A stretch of 64,000 nucleotides of DNA from Bolinopsis microptera (taxonomy: Eukaryota; Ctenophora; Tentaculata; Lobata; Bolinopsidae), in the NCBI RefSeq assembly GCF_026151205.1, contig NC_087079.1:3111730-3175729 (forward strand). The letters run 5' to 3'. Below the pieces are notes generated by a model. It searched no databases. It saw only the letters and a list, made by a program, of their open reading frames with translations, and was not told where the DNA came from. A program made the translations under genes and the position numbers. Below, one piece after another: positions 27,601-36,300 of the stretch (position 1 is the first letter of the stretch; each line of letters opens with the position of its first letter).

Positions 27601-30600
27601 AAAAGTAGTGCAACAGTAATGTAAAAGTAGCGCAACAGTAATGTAAAAGTAGTGCAACAGTAATGTAAAAGTAGTGCAACAGTAATGTAAAAGTAGCGCA
27701 ACAGTAATGTAAAAGTAGCGCAACAGTAATGTAAAAGTAGCGCAACAGTAATGTAAAAGTAGTGCAACAGTAATGTAAAAGTAGTGCAACAGTAATGTAA
27801 AAGTAGTGCAACAGTAATGTAAAAGTAGTGCAACAGTAATGTGAAAGTAGTGCAACAGTAATGTAAAAGTAGTGCAACAGTAATGTAAAAGTAGTGCAAC
27901 AGTAATGTAAAAGTAGTGCAACAGTAATGTAAAAGTAGTGCAACAGTAATGTGAAAGTAGTGCAACAGAAAACAGAAATGTAAAAGTAGTGCAACAGTAA
28001 TGTGAAAGTAGTGCAACAGTAATGTAAAAGTAGTGCAACAGTAATGTAAAAGTAGCGCAACAGTAATGTAAAAGTAGCGCAACAGTAATGTAAAAGTAGT
28101 GCAACAGTAATGTAAAAGTAGTGCAACAGTAATGTAAAAGTAGCGCAACAGTAATGTAAAAGTAGTGCAACAGTAATGTAAAAGTAGCGCAACAGTAATG
28201 TAAAAGTAGTGCAACAGTAATGTAAAAGTAGTGCAACAGTAATGTAAAAGTAGCGCAACAGTAATGTAAAAGTAGCGCAACAGTAATGTAAAAGTAGCGC
28301 AACAGTAATGTAAAAGTAGTGCAACAGTAATGTAAAAGTAGTGCAACAGTAATGTAAAAGTAGTGCAACAGTAATGTAAAAGTAGTGCAACAGTAATGTG
28401 AAAGTAGTGCAACAGTAATGTAAAAGTAGTGCAACAGTAATGTAAAAGTAGTGCAACAGTAATGTAAAAGTAGTGCAACAGTAATGTAAAAGTAGTGCAA
28501 CAGTAATGTGAAAGTAGTGCAACAGAAAACAGAAATGTAAAAGTAGTGCAACAGTAATGTGAAAGTAGTGCAACAGTAATGTAAAAGTAGTGCAACAGTA
28601 ATGTAAAAGTAGTGCAACAGTAATGTAAAAGTAGTGCAACAGTAATGTAAAATTAGTGCAACAGTAATGTAAAAGTAGCGCAACAGTAATGTAAAAGTAG
28701 TGCAACAGTAATGTAAAAGTAGCGCAACAGTAATGTAAAAGTAGTGCAACAGTAATGTAAAAGTAGCGCAACAGTAATGTAAAAGTAGCGCAACAGTAAT
28801 GTAAAAGTAGTGCAACAGTAATGTAAAAGTAGCGCAACAGTAATGTAAAAGTAGCGCAACAGTAATGTAAAAGTAGTGCAACAGTAATGTAAAAGTAGTG
28901 CAACAGTAATGTAAAAGTAGTGCAACAGTAATGTAAAAGTAGTGCAACAGTAATGTGAAAGTAGTGCAACAGTAATGTAAAAGTAGTGCAACAGTAATGT
29001 AAAAGTAGTGCAACAGTAATGTAAAAGTAGTGCAACAGTAATGTAAAAGTAGTGCAACAGTAATGTGAAAGTAGTGCAACAGAAAACAGAAATGTAAAAG
29101 TAGTGCAACAGTAATGTGAAAGTAGTGCAACAGTAATGTAAAAGTAGTGCAACAGTAATGTAAAAGTAGTGCAACAGTAATGTAAAAGTAGTGCAACAGT
29201 AATGTAAAATTAGTGCAACAGTAATGTAAAAGTAGCGCAACAGTAATGTAAAAGTAGTGCAACAGTAATGTAAAAGTAGCGCAACAGTAATGTAAAAGTA
29301 GTGCAACAGTAATGTAAAAGTAGTGCAACAGTAATGTAAAAGTAGTGCAACAGTAATGTAAAGTAGCGCAACAGTAATGTAAAAGTTGTGTTTAAGTGAA
29401 CACTTTGACTGGGGAGATAGTAATAGCATAATATGATTTATTGATAAAACATAATATTATAACTGTAATAAACACCTCCAGGAAGCGAGGAAGAGGCAGG
29501 ACTAATCGGGACATCAGACCAGTCACCGGACACCACGTGCAGTCTCTTGAAGCTGTACAGGACCAGGTTTAGATCGTACCCTCCAAAAACGTACAGGTAG
29601 TCTCCGATAACATCAGCCGTGTGACCTTGTCTTGGTAACATTCTCTGCAACAAGTTGTGATCTATTTATTGTGCTAAGGGACCGTTTGAATAAGCGAGAT
29701 TTTAACCTTTTGAGACCCTCACCTCCCCTTCCCTTGTCCGTAGGCCATTTTACACGTTATTAGGTGTAGAGATAACAAGCTTTTCCAAACCATCTCCACC
29801 CCTAGCTTACGTAATATGTGACCGATCACTCTGCCGTTTTCTGACAAAAGTGCTTAAATTTGAGGTTTTTAAACTCTTTTGTCAATTTCCCCACTAACGG
29901 TATAAATTTATAGAATGAAATTTTTCAAGGAATTAAACTAAACACAAAACATTCATGAGACACAGACAATAATTCTCAGTAAAACAATCTAATATACAGT
30001 AGAATAAATCCAAAGTAATTGCAAAAGCGCAGAGATTTAATGAAATAAAACCAACCTTGGCTTGATCCCAGCTGAGGATAGACTGTCTACTCTCTGGCTG
30101 TACTAAACTAAACCAACTATTGTAAGGGGGCTCCTCAGCTTTAGAGATCAACTTGATGTTGCACTTCCAGCCAAAATATCCTTCATTACACCTGTACAGA
30201 TAGAAACATCATCATATTGAAATTTGAATTAGCAGAATAATGACCATACAAATATTCGAGTCCTATACTTGGAAAAGAGAGGACTCATGAAAATCAATCA
30301 GTCAAAAGGTAGTAATAAAATTTATAGAACACTTTCGGATTTCTGATTATAAAATTGAATGTTTGACAAGAGGTACCTTACAAGACATATTTATGTGGAT
30401 CATAATTAGCGGGGATCGAAATTATGGGGGAACGAAAATATGGGGATTTTTTACAGAAATTCAGTAATTCAGTACGAAATTTCAGAAATTCAGTACGAAA
30501 ATATGGGGATTTTTTCCCATTTTTTCCAAAAATCCCCGAATTTCGTACCATATAAATATGTTTCGTAAGGTATACCCAATAACGAATCCTTGGTCCAACA

Positions 30601-31836
30601 ACTACAAACGAATGAAATAGCTAAAGTGAAGAACCTGCATTTGTTGAGAAGTGTATCCAGCTGGCCGTGTGACCCACAATCTAGTGCTCCCTTATCACAC
30701 TTGTCTCCATACCAGCCAGCATTACATGTGCACTTGTTGGAGTTCGGATTACACCTAAGATGTTGGTTTTAAGGAACAGAGACGGTTATCTAAATAGTAT
30801 GATATTATCATTCACATTCCTTGTACCTCAGCCATGAAATTTATTATGCTGTATAATATTATGGTAGGACTATAATATTATCTCAATACTGTTCCTACCT
30901 TCCATTGCTTCCAGTACAGTTGTTAGGACAGATAGTGACACTAAAAGTAGCTTTAAACCCCCTGAACACTCTATCTGCATCACTAGTCAAGTGTATGTAC
31001 ATTTGTCCTGAGGTGTTTAGTCAAAATCTACTGGGCTCACAAACACCTGTTCAAATTTCACACTTTTATCTAAAATATTGTCTCTCTGTTATATTATACC
31101 TATTTACAGTGCTGTAAAATTTACAAAATGTTCATAATATTTGAACAATTATTAAAAATGAACTATTTATTTGTCCTGCCAATTATAATGTTCAAACCTG
31201 TATCAGAGACAATGTCTTCCATGGAACGTAAATTTCCACTTATGGCAGCCAATTGTAATCTGTTATCCTGTAAATATGTACTGAATAGGGAAGCTAAAAT
31301 AGCACAAATTAATATAACAATCTATGCTCACAAAAAGAGTGAAGCAACACACAGAAATGAAAAACCAGTCCAGGAAAAAAACAATTAACTGATATAAATT
31401 TAAGATACCTAGGCTCACAGACTTACCTCATCATTATTGTTGTATACTGACACGTAGTCATATAAGCACTCGGTTAGAAAGGCAGGAAACTTTAATTCTA
31501 TGAACTTTCCACCAACAGGCACTGGAGTTAACTAAGGTTAAGATAATGCAATCTCAAAAAAATCAATTATTTGAATTAGCATAACAATCAGCGAATTTTG
31601 TATAGAGAAACAATTAATAATTGAGGGAAAGAGTGCAACAAATAAAAATTCTTTCAAACTTTCAAACCATTACCTTTTATCAGCCATTCATACTCTTGAT
31701 TTTTCAGATATTTGTTCCCTGGATTACTAGTTATGTTTCCAGACCACTTGTCAAAAATGACTTTTCTTGGGCTTCCATCAAAAGAAATAACCAATGATAG
31801 CAAGACAGCAATCACCAAATATAATCTATCTACCAT
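10384..31836 (-). CDS. MEGF8: MEGF8-like multidomain receptor gene, 5' part, 26 exons
   Basis: I assembled this gene by reading GT-AG exons in order; all 26 coding exons in the window join in phase and sum to exactly 1122 codons. The domain order is signal peptide, CUB, EGF, kelch repeats, two PSI exons, a beta-rich linker region, further PSI-type cysteine clusters, a calcium-binding EGF and the start of a laminin-type EGF. That is the order of MEGF8. Attractin is the closest alternative, but its C-type lectin domain is not seen here. MEGF8 is a large single-pass membrane protein; in vertebrates it works with MOSMO and the MGRN1/RNF157 ubiquitin ligases to lower Smoothened at the cell surface, and it affects left-right patterning. 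The transmembrane segment and 3' exons lie beyond position 1. Family assignment is inference from domains; the exon chain is seen directly. Confidence 0.82.
10926..12800. repeat. 41-bp minisatellite, about 45 copies, carrying a 3' splice site
   Basis: Units of 41 bp abut exon 25. On the minus strand each contains CACTAAC (branch-point-like), TGCTCTGTCAG (acceptor) and then the first bases of exon 25 (GGTAACTTTGA). The array ends exactly where the real exon begins. Units are mostly identical, with one shortened unit near 12645 and a small insertion near 12541. Confidence 0.96.
12880..13040 (-). repeat. Tandem copies (42 bp) of the exon 24 donor end
   Basis: The end of exon 24 (G-L-E-S-Q-P-H-S-G-T-C-I-K followed by GTAGGT) recurs directly downstream. 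Donor sites fall after 13012, 12970 and 12923. The second is 42 bp away and in frame, and would add 14 residues including a cysteine. The third is 47 bp further because of 5 extra bases, so it breaks the frame. A last degraded copy lacks the donor. Confidence 0.85.
13012..15191 (-). CDS. MEGF8: MEGF8-like exons 20-24: PSI-type cysteine clusters
   Basis: Exons are 15061-15191, 14322-14445, 13755-13897, 13356-13469 and 13012-13132. Junctions rebuild PSI cores across introns: L-C-G-W-N-S-S-I-S-R-C (20/21), C-S-C-T-E then L-D-D-C-V-W-C-K-A-L-G-R-C (22/23), and C-R-E-C-Q-S-V-R-G-C-G-W-C-G (24). The acceptors of exons 20 (CTGAAG) and 22 (GATAAG) lack a strong pyrimidine tract and were chosen by frame, so those two starts are less certain. 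The donors of exons 20 and 24 both lie inside tandemly repeated units. Confidence 0.77.
13905..14321. repeat. 16-bp minisatellite filling MEGF8-like intron 21
   Basis: About 25 degenerate units of AAAACTGTGGTTAACT fill nearly the whole intron between exons 21 and 22, touching the GTGAGT donor on one side and the acceptor on the other. On the minus strand the unit reads AGTTAACCACAG, so many units end in a YAG that could act as an acceptor. Confidence 0.9.
14578..15070. repeat. 31-bp minisatellite with 15 CRE palindromes and a copied donor
   Basis: Units of about 31 bp each contain the perfect palindrome TGACGTCA, the CREB/ATF consensus; I count 15. On the minus strand each unit also carries TCTATATCACG|GTTAGTGAC, which is the donor of exon 20. 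The real donor is the gene-proximal copy, at 15061. Three further TGACGTCA/CACGTG-type units lie at about 15336-15395 next to the exon 19 donor. Confidence 0.93.
15400..16795 (-). CDS. MEGF8: MEGF8-like exons 16-19: beta-rich region between PSI sets
   Basis: Exons are 16676-16795, 16385-16474, 15870-16010 and 15400-15516, all phase 0 at both ends (40, 30, 47 and 39 codons). The segment has few cysteines, with stretches such as V-N-W-D-L-P-D-H-V-S-I-V and G-H-L-R-G-Y-I-N. MEGF8 has a comparable region between PSI clusters where attractin has a C-type lectin domain; this is the main reason I prefer MEGF8. The exon 16 acceptor is set at CCTCCCAG so the frame runs through ACAGAC. Function of this region is not known to me. 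Confidence 0.72.
15568..15604 (+). repeat. Poly-G run of 37 bases
   Basis: An uninterrupted run of 37 G on the plus strand follows a G-rich lead-in (15549-15565). It lies in intron 18 of the MEGF8-like gene, so the transcript carries poly-C. Length may be imprecise because homopolymers of this size are hard to sequence. Confidence 0.9.
16895..18788 (-). CDS. MEGF8: MEGF8-like exons 14-15: PSI domains
   Basis: Exons are 18619-18788 and 16895-17012. Exon 14 is cysteine-dense (C-V-R-C-G-K-K-C, then C-T-E-C-A-L-A-G-C-E) and ends after TG. Exon 15 supplies the final G, giving the C-E-W-C core of a PSI domain, then D-G-N-C-R-S-R. The split tryptophan codon across a 1.6-kb intron is strong evidence for the junction. 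PSI (plexin-semaphorin-integrin) modules follow the first propeller in MEGF8 and attractin. The intron between them holds the 125-bp higher-order repeat array. Confidence 0.82.
17013..17756. other. Rest of MEGF8-like intron 14, no feature seen
   Basis: AT-rich intronic sequence between exon 15 and the 125-bp array. I see no convincing exon, RNA or element. Confidence 0.5.
17757..18437. repeat. 125-bp higher-order minisatellite in MEGF8-like intron 14
   Basis: The core GGAGTTTCAGCGGGACAT recurs with alternating spacing of 55 and 70 bp (17766, 17821, 17891, 17946, 18016 and so on), making a 125-bp dimeric unit repeated five times or more. A/G and A/C variants separate early from late copies (ACATAATG versus ACATGATG). 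It does not touch an exon. Confidence 0.93.
19044..29644 (-). CDS. MEGF8: MEGF8-like exons 7-13: kelch beta-propeller
   Basis: Exons are 29476-29644, 24932-24996, 24626-24764, 21076-21252, 20761-20831, 19528-19615 and 19044-19306. Each carries kelch signatures: R-Q-G-H-T-A with Y-V-F-G-G-Y; R-Y-M-H-S-S-A-V with L-Y-C-G-G-F; G-H-T-T-T-V-V with Y-L-F-G-G; R-Y-G-H-S-A-V-Y with V-V-F-G-G; H-T-A-V-K-L-G with V-V-F-G-G; R-Y-A-H-A-A-A with V-V-V-G-G-F. That makes about six blades of an extracellular propeller. Most junctions split the G-G codon pair (phase 1), a conserved placement that supports the model. Intron 7 holds the 4.2-kb 22-bp array and intron 9 holds a pentraxin gene on the other strand. 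Confidence 0.85.
19616..20760. other. MEGF8-like intron 11, no feature identified
   Basis: 1.1 kb between the exons at 19528-19615 and 20761-20831. The stretch around 19930-20300 is more GC-rich than its surroundings and may be an old interspersed repeat, but I could not identify termini or coding content. Confidence 0.45.
21733..22954 (+). pseudogene. Pentraxin-like secreted lectin, frame-broken, nested antisense in MEGF8-like intron 9
   Basis: The ATG at 21733 opens a signal peptide, then a pentraxin/LamG-type jelly roll. The family signature is present and intact: H-Q-C-Q-S-W-S-T. Homology then continues in other frames. G-G-V-I-T-L-G-H-N is one base off, after about 22166; E-Q-V-E-V-F-G-G through I-A-D-I-Y-N-A-G-R-C shifts again at about 22202; a Glu/Lys-rich tract shifts once more near 22445 into a W-D-I-L tail. 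A GTAAGT donor after 22560 and an acceptor before 22863 join in phase, giving a stop at 22952-22954. Pentraxins bind ligands through calcium in extracellular fluid and act in innate recognition. All three shifts sit in homopolymer or low-complexity runs, so this is either a recent pseudogene or a gene with assembly indels. The intact splice sites favour recency. Confidence 0.7.
22955..24625. other. Remainder of MEGF8-like intron 9
   Basis: AT-rich. At about 23250-23410 there is a degenerate 11-12-bp repeat of GTTGTCTTAAT, interrupted by GTTTGTTG variants. No exon of either gene is evident from 23410 to 24625. Confidence 0.5.
25184..29386. repeat. 22-bp minisatellite, about 190 copies, with 557-bp higher-order units
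   Basis: The unit GTGCAACAGTAATGTAAAAG plus TA repeats for 4.2 kb inside MEGF8-like intron 7. A T/C site (GTGCAAC/GCGCAAC) varies between units. A 29-bp variant monomer containing AGAAAACAGA occurs at 27967, 28524 and 29081, exactly 557 bp apart each time, showing block duplication of 25 monomers. The minus strand has no stop codon in any frame, so long but meaningless reading frames arise. Confidence 0.97.
30056..30754 (-). CDS. MEGF8: MEGF8-like exons 5-6: EGF modules after CUB
   Basis: Exons are 30635-30754 and 30056-30191, entering in phase 2 and leaving in phase 0. They give a six-cysteine EGF pattern C-P-N-N-C...R-C-N-P-N...C-T-C-N-A-G-W-Y-G-D-K-C, then a second cysteine set ending in C-N-E-G-Y-F-G-W-K-C. 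EGF modules between CUB and the kelch repeats are shared by MEGF8 and attractin. The exon 5 donor (GTTCTT) is weak, but it is the only one that keeps the frame into the next EGF half. Confidence 0.78.
30370..30578. mobile_element. Small MITE-like element with imperfect terminal inverted repeats
   Basis: The left end GGTACCTTACAAGACATATT matches the reverse complement of the right end (CATATAAATATGTTTCGTAA then GGTATACC) over about 27 bp with a few differences. The interior repeats ACGAAAATATGGGGATTTTT and its inverse. Length is about 205 bp, with no coding capacity. Target-site duplication is not clear. Confidence 0.5.
30899..31836 (-). CDS. MEGF8: MEGF8-like exons 1-4: signal peptide and CUB domain
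   Basis: Exons are 31674-31836, 31427-31521, 31198-31267 and 30899-31007, with junction phases 1, 0, 1 and 2. The start ATG at 31836 begins a signal peptide (charged VDR, then a hydrophobic stretch of V, L, I and A). The mature part reads as a CUB domain: W-S-G-N-I, a Y-x-W-L-I strand, then L-T-E-C-L-Y-D-Y-V-S-V-Y, which is the classic CUB core, and a final F-S-V-T-I-C. The exon 2 acceptor is placed at CTCCAG because it restores the CUB frame. No obvious upstream coding exon is seen. Confidence 0.82.
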
Positions 31837-31889
31837 TGATGATGAAATAGAATATACTGTTCTGCAACTGACATTGCCTGATTAAATGT

Positions 31890-32640
31890 GGGACTTACAG
31901 GGTGTTTCAAAAATAATGTCCTGATTTTAAAAACCAATACATTTTTTTATAAAGGAGCAAAATGCCCATTATCGGTTGCCATTAGTTTATAAAGCTTACA
32001 AATTTAATTTGTTCCAGCGATTCAACTTTGTTAATTTTTTTTGGCTCTGTTCCAAAAAGTCGAATTTTGAGAAAAATACCATGATACCCGATCCCCATCC
32101 AAGCTGTGACTTTCTCTCTAGTGATAGGCGACTCAACTGTTGCATGGGGGTTCTCATCTGCCCAAAACCTACGATTTTGGCGATTGACATGACCGCTCAG
32201 ATGAAAATGAGCCTCATCTGAAAAAATATCTGTTTCAAGAATTCTGAGTCAGATTCGATGTGATCAGCCATCATGCTGCCAAATTCGGTCCTTAATTGTT
32301 CTCTATTTTTTGGAGTTTGTGTCTGTTTGATTTGAATTTTTTAGGCAAACTTCTTCAGCTCTTTCCTCAAAATTCCCCAAACTGAAGTTGTCGATAACTT
32401 AAGCTCCCTACCAAGTGTTCTGGTTGACCTCCTTGGACTGTTCTCCAAATTTCTTTGCACCCTTTTGATATTCTTCTCAGAAAGAGCAGATTTCGGCCTA
32501 CCCGTACGCGTGTTCTTTATCAGGGTACAATCAGTAAATTCAGTTTCTAGCTTCGTTACAAGACGTCGTATTGTCCTATCATCAAGTTTGCTGTAGCAAA
32601 CGCCTAGCAATGGTCACTCTGCCTCCACAAATCCAATAAG
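31890..32640 (-). pseudogene. Decayed Tc1/mariner-like transposase
   Basis: Minus-strand fragments of a DDE transposase. At 32341-32610 there is a helix-turn-helix segment with the linker G-R-P-K-S-A-L-S-E and S-P-R-R-S-T-R-T-L-G-R-E-L, ending in the typical S-V-W-G-I-L-R. Further on, in a shifted frame, comes the catalytic-core motif F-S-D-E-A-H-F-H-L, then R-R-F-W-A-D-E-N-P-H and V-T-A-W-M-G. Frame changes near 32340 and 32225 break it. The terminus at about 31898 (CAGGGTGTTTCAAAAATAAT) looks like an element end; no matching end is seen on the other side, so it is probably truncated. It lies just upstream of the MEGF8-like start. Confidence 0.72.
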
Positions 32641-32679
32641 TCCTCACAATATCAAGTTTTGTTTTTTTTTGTATAATGA

Positions 32680-33110
32680 GGTTGTTACTGCTGCTTGTGA
32701 TGAACATACCAACTTGTCATTGAAAGATAAACTTTTAAATGATTTAAATAATAGTAATAATAATAATTTAAACTTATAGATTATAGTGGCACAGCAACTT
32801 AAAGTGCACAAGTGTGCCACAAAAACAAGTCAGGATACAAGAAAACCTGAAAAGCAATCCACATAATATATATAGGTTCCAAACCATGGAAAATTGATAC
32901 TTGATACATTATATTACAAGGTAAAGGGTATGTGCACTTAACAGTAGAAACATTACAAAAATATTAGATTAATTAATATCATAAGCACTTTTTAAAAGAA
33001 AATTTTTCAGATACACTTTAAAAGAGTCCAGTGACATGCAATTCTTAATTCCAAGAGGCAGCTCATTCCATAATTTATTACTGTGATAATTTCAAAATAA
33101 TCACAAAAAA
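32680..33110 (-). mobile_element. 3' end of a CR1/RTE-type LINE
   Basis: Minus-strand reading gives L-W-N-E-L-P-L-G-I-K-N-C then S-L-D-S-F-K-V-Y-L-K-N-F-L-L-K with a stop at 32969-32971. This is the usual C-terminal tail of CR1/RTE-like reverse transcriptases. A 3' UTR follows, with ATT-type repeats near 32750. The rest of the element is missing, and frame is lost upstream of about 33085. Confidence 0.65.
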
Positions 33111-33303
33111 TTATGCAACTTTCCCCACTTCATATAACCACACCTGATTACTGATTCCCTGTGATATTTTTGCCTTCAGCAATAGTAGGGAAAAAATTAA
33201 TATATATAAAATTATTCAAACAATATACACATAATAATATAGCAATGACCCTATATAAAATCAACCCTTCAAGAATTCAAAAAATTCCCTTAATAATTAA
33301 AAA

Positions 33304-36300
33304 TTACCCTTGGCCTTGTGGCTCCAAGTTAAGATCTAGACTGTTTATATCAACAATGTTTTTTCTCGCACCTCTGTCTCCACGGAGAGAAATCACTGTT
33401 GTTCTGAGAATTTCAAAGCGAAGGCGCTTTCTTATGTATCCTACGGCGTCTGAGTATCTCTGGCCAGTGTGGTACTCCATCTTACTGGCCAGCTTCTTGA
33501 CCAGTCTCTCAGCTTCACCACCCATTCCACCAGAAGTCGAGAACACTAAAGGTGTGAAGCTTCCTTTCTCCACTTCAAGAACCCTTGCATTGTAACATCG
33601 CTTTTTCTCATTTTCATGGGACAGGTACATTGCTGGTATCGGTTTGCATGCATTGGAGGGGGCTGGGGCATGAAATACCCTTACATCAAAAAATGCCCTC
33701 TCTGAAGCATTCCAAATCGATCTTGCAGAAATGTCCAGCCTGGCTTGGTCTCCTAGGACTGTTCCCCTTGGTAACTCTAGGCCATCAACTGGAAGAAGAA
33801 CTGGCTCAGTCTGCACACCCTTGCATTTCACAGTTCTCATTAGTTCTGCAAAGGTGTCTCTCAGCGAGTTGTGGCGCAGTGACACATATCCACCAAGTTT
33901 GCAGATGAGCGCATGGTTTGCTGAGTATTTCTGGCCACACGTACATGTTTTAGGGCAGTCCTTCAAGTTCAGGTTGTATCTGAGAGCTATTGCATCTGAG
34001 AACTGTTGTTTATTCATCAGATATCCATACTCTTTTAAAGGTAGTGCTGTTAACCAAGCACTTGCCCCTTTCTCAGCCGCTAGTTGGAACATCAACTTTG
34101 CCAGTGGTGTTGACTCGAGCTCCTGGCGTATTTCTGCTTGTTTTTGTCGATAAAAGAGATTTCGTTCAGTCGTTATCTCAGTTTTCACTCCTTTACTGTG
34201 TCTCCAGTCCTCTGTGTAGTTGTCTATCTGCTCGAGAATAGCTTCTTTAAGGGGTTTTGTGGCTCTACATGAGAAATTGTACTCTCGGTCTGCCATTTCC
34301 ATCATAACTGGTATACCCAATCCTCCATATCTTGGTGGTAGAGCCATTATGTTCCTTATTTCATCAGTGCAGCTAAACAGCCTGTTAATGATAGCTGGGA
34401 TAAACTCATCACGTGTTACTTGTTCTAGAGGAGTGAGCCTATCTGCAACTCCTGGGGTAGTTCTGCACACATAGTTCCATCTTTTACTAAGCCCATACAT
34501 GTATGCACTGTATGCTATTTGAGGTTCTCTTGATGCTATATCACTTAACTGTTTAAGATCACGACACCATTCTTGAACTTTTTCCTCAATGAAAGCCTCT
34601 TTTCCTTGGTCTGTTCCGATGAAGCTGCCCAGATATCGTCGACCAATGCTTGTCACATTGACATCTGGGAATAGGGTTCTTGCCTTCTCTTCGTGCTCAG
34701 GCTTGACTATCACCCATGTTTTAGAAGATTTAGGGTTGTATCCAAAGAGTGGTCCTTTAATAAAGAGGTTATCCCACCACTTCCTTATTTCCTCCAGTTT
34801 TCCCCCAGCAGCAGAGTCATCAGCATACCAGATCTGAGTCACCTTTCTCTCAATGTTTCCTGCATCAATTAATGGTATTGTACCACAGGCATAAAATCCC
34901 ATGGCAGGTGGATCACCTTGTGTGGTCCCTTCTTCACTAAAAAGATGCTCATCTCCTCCTGCAATGAACAGTCTAGCAGGCATTCTGTAGGTGTTCATTG
35001 TAATGTAAGTAGCAACTTCTGGACAAACGATGTTCATGTTGTTGAGAGCAGCCTCTCGGTTCAGCAAGTTGAATGCATTCTCTGCATCCACTAAGATGAT
35101 AGCTTCAGTTTCAGGGTCTTCAAAGCAGTCCCTTGCAGCATGGACTGCTGCTTCCACTCCTCCCTGAAGACCAGCACAAACTTGAATAGGAGCAGTGGCT
35201 CCAACCAGATCTTTCTGTAGGAGGGTCATTACTGTTTTCCCTATTATCCTTCTTAAGACTTCACCTATACCTACTGGCCTGACTCCAGGCTTTTTATCCA
35301 GGGGGACAAGTCGACATGCTGTCAATGAGGTCAACAGCGTTGGATCCAAATTCCGGACACATAGTTTCCTTGCTATCCCTGCTATGGCATTACATAGATC
35401 CTCACACTTCTTACCAAACTGTTTAGAACACAGTAGTCTCTTCCATGCATCCGCATCCATCCCTGAAGGCCCTGCAGCACCCTGTACTCTCTTTGCTGCT
35501 TGTCTTATCAATTCCCCGTCAATACTGTTGAATATAACCGGCTCTACCCTCCTCGCTGGTCCACTCAGACAGCTTCCCTTTGATGCAGGTGATGCCTTGG
35601 GATGCTTCTCTTTTAGCACTTTAATCACATCTGGAGTAGGTTCAAGAATCCTGGTGGCATTTTCACCAATCCACCGCATTGCTGCACTGACTTTTCCTTT
35701 CATCATGAGTCGAGTGAAGACTCTCTCAACATGGCCATGTTTATGCTTCCCCTTTCCCAATCTCCTCTGAATCTCCTGTCCTTCTCGCAGCAGCTCTTCT
35801 AGCTTACCTGCCTGCCACAAAACAAGTCTTCTCTTCAACACTTCAGTGTGTTCCTTTGCTTTGGACCTCTTTGAGGGTTTCTGCAACAGCAGTGATGGCA
35901 TTATCATCAAAAGGGTGATGGTCACTGATTCCATAGCACTGCCTGATGTGAAATTGTTGGCCACTTTAGTCATTTCTTCGATGAATGCTTTTCCTGCCGC
36001 CCCTGAGGGAAGCAAAAATATGTTTCTTTTCCATTTAACTATAACACCATATATTTCCTCACATTTTGTCAGAACTTCCCAACTATTCCATGGTCCTAAT
36101 TTCAATCGAGATGGATCACTTACATTTTCATGATCTGGAAAACAGCATTCCTTTGCCTCTTCTACCACAGTATCAGCGTCCTTTGATGTTGTTTTTAGGC
36201 ATCTTGTACATAGATATTCATCATCGCTTTCACTCAGTTTCTTGTATTCTGTTTTACTGATCTTCAAGCAAGTCCTATGATGCCATGAGTAACATCTTTC

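Noticed and set aside
25144-29328. Reading frames of 1394, 1322 and 1140 codons on the minus strand
   Set aside because: They are the 22-bp repeat read in each of three frames, with the same 22-residue peptide over and over. Flanking kelch exons show the region is an intron.
33161-36260. Several 60-190-codon plus-strand frames opposite the RLE retrotransposon
   Set aside because: They are antisense shadows of the 1063-codon retrotransposon ORF, which has recognisable motifs.
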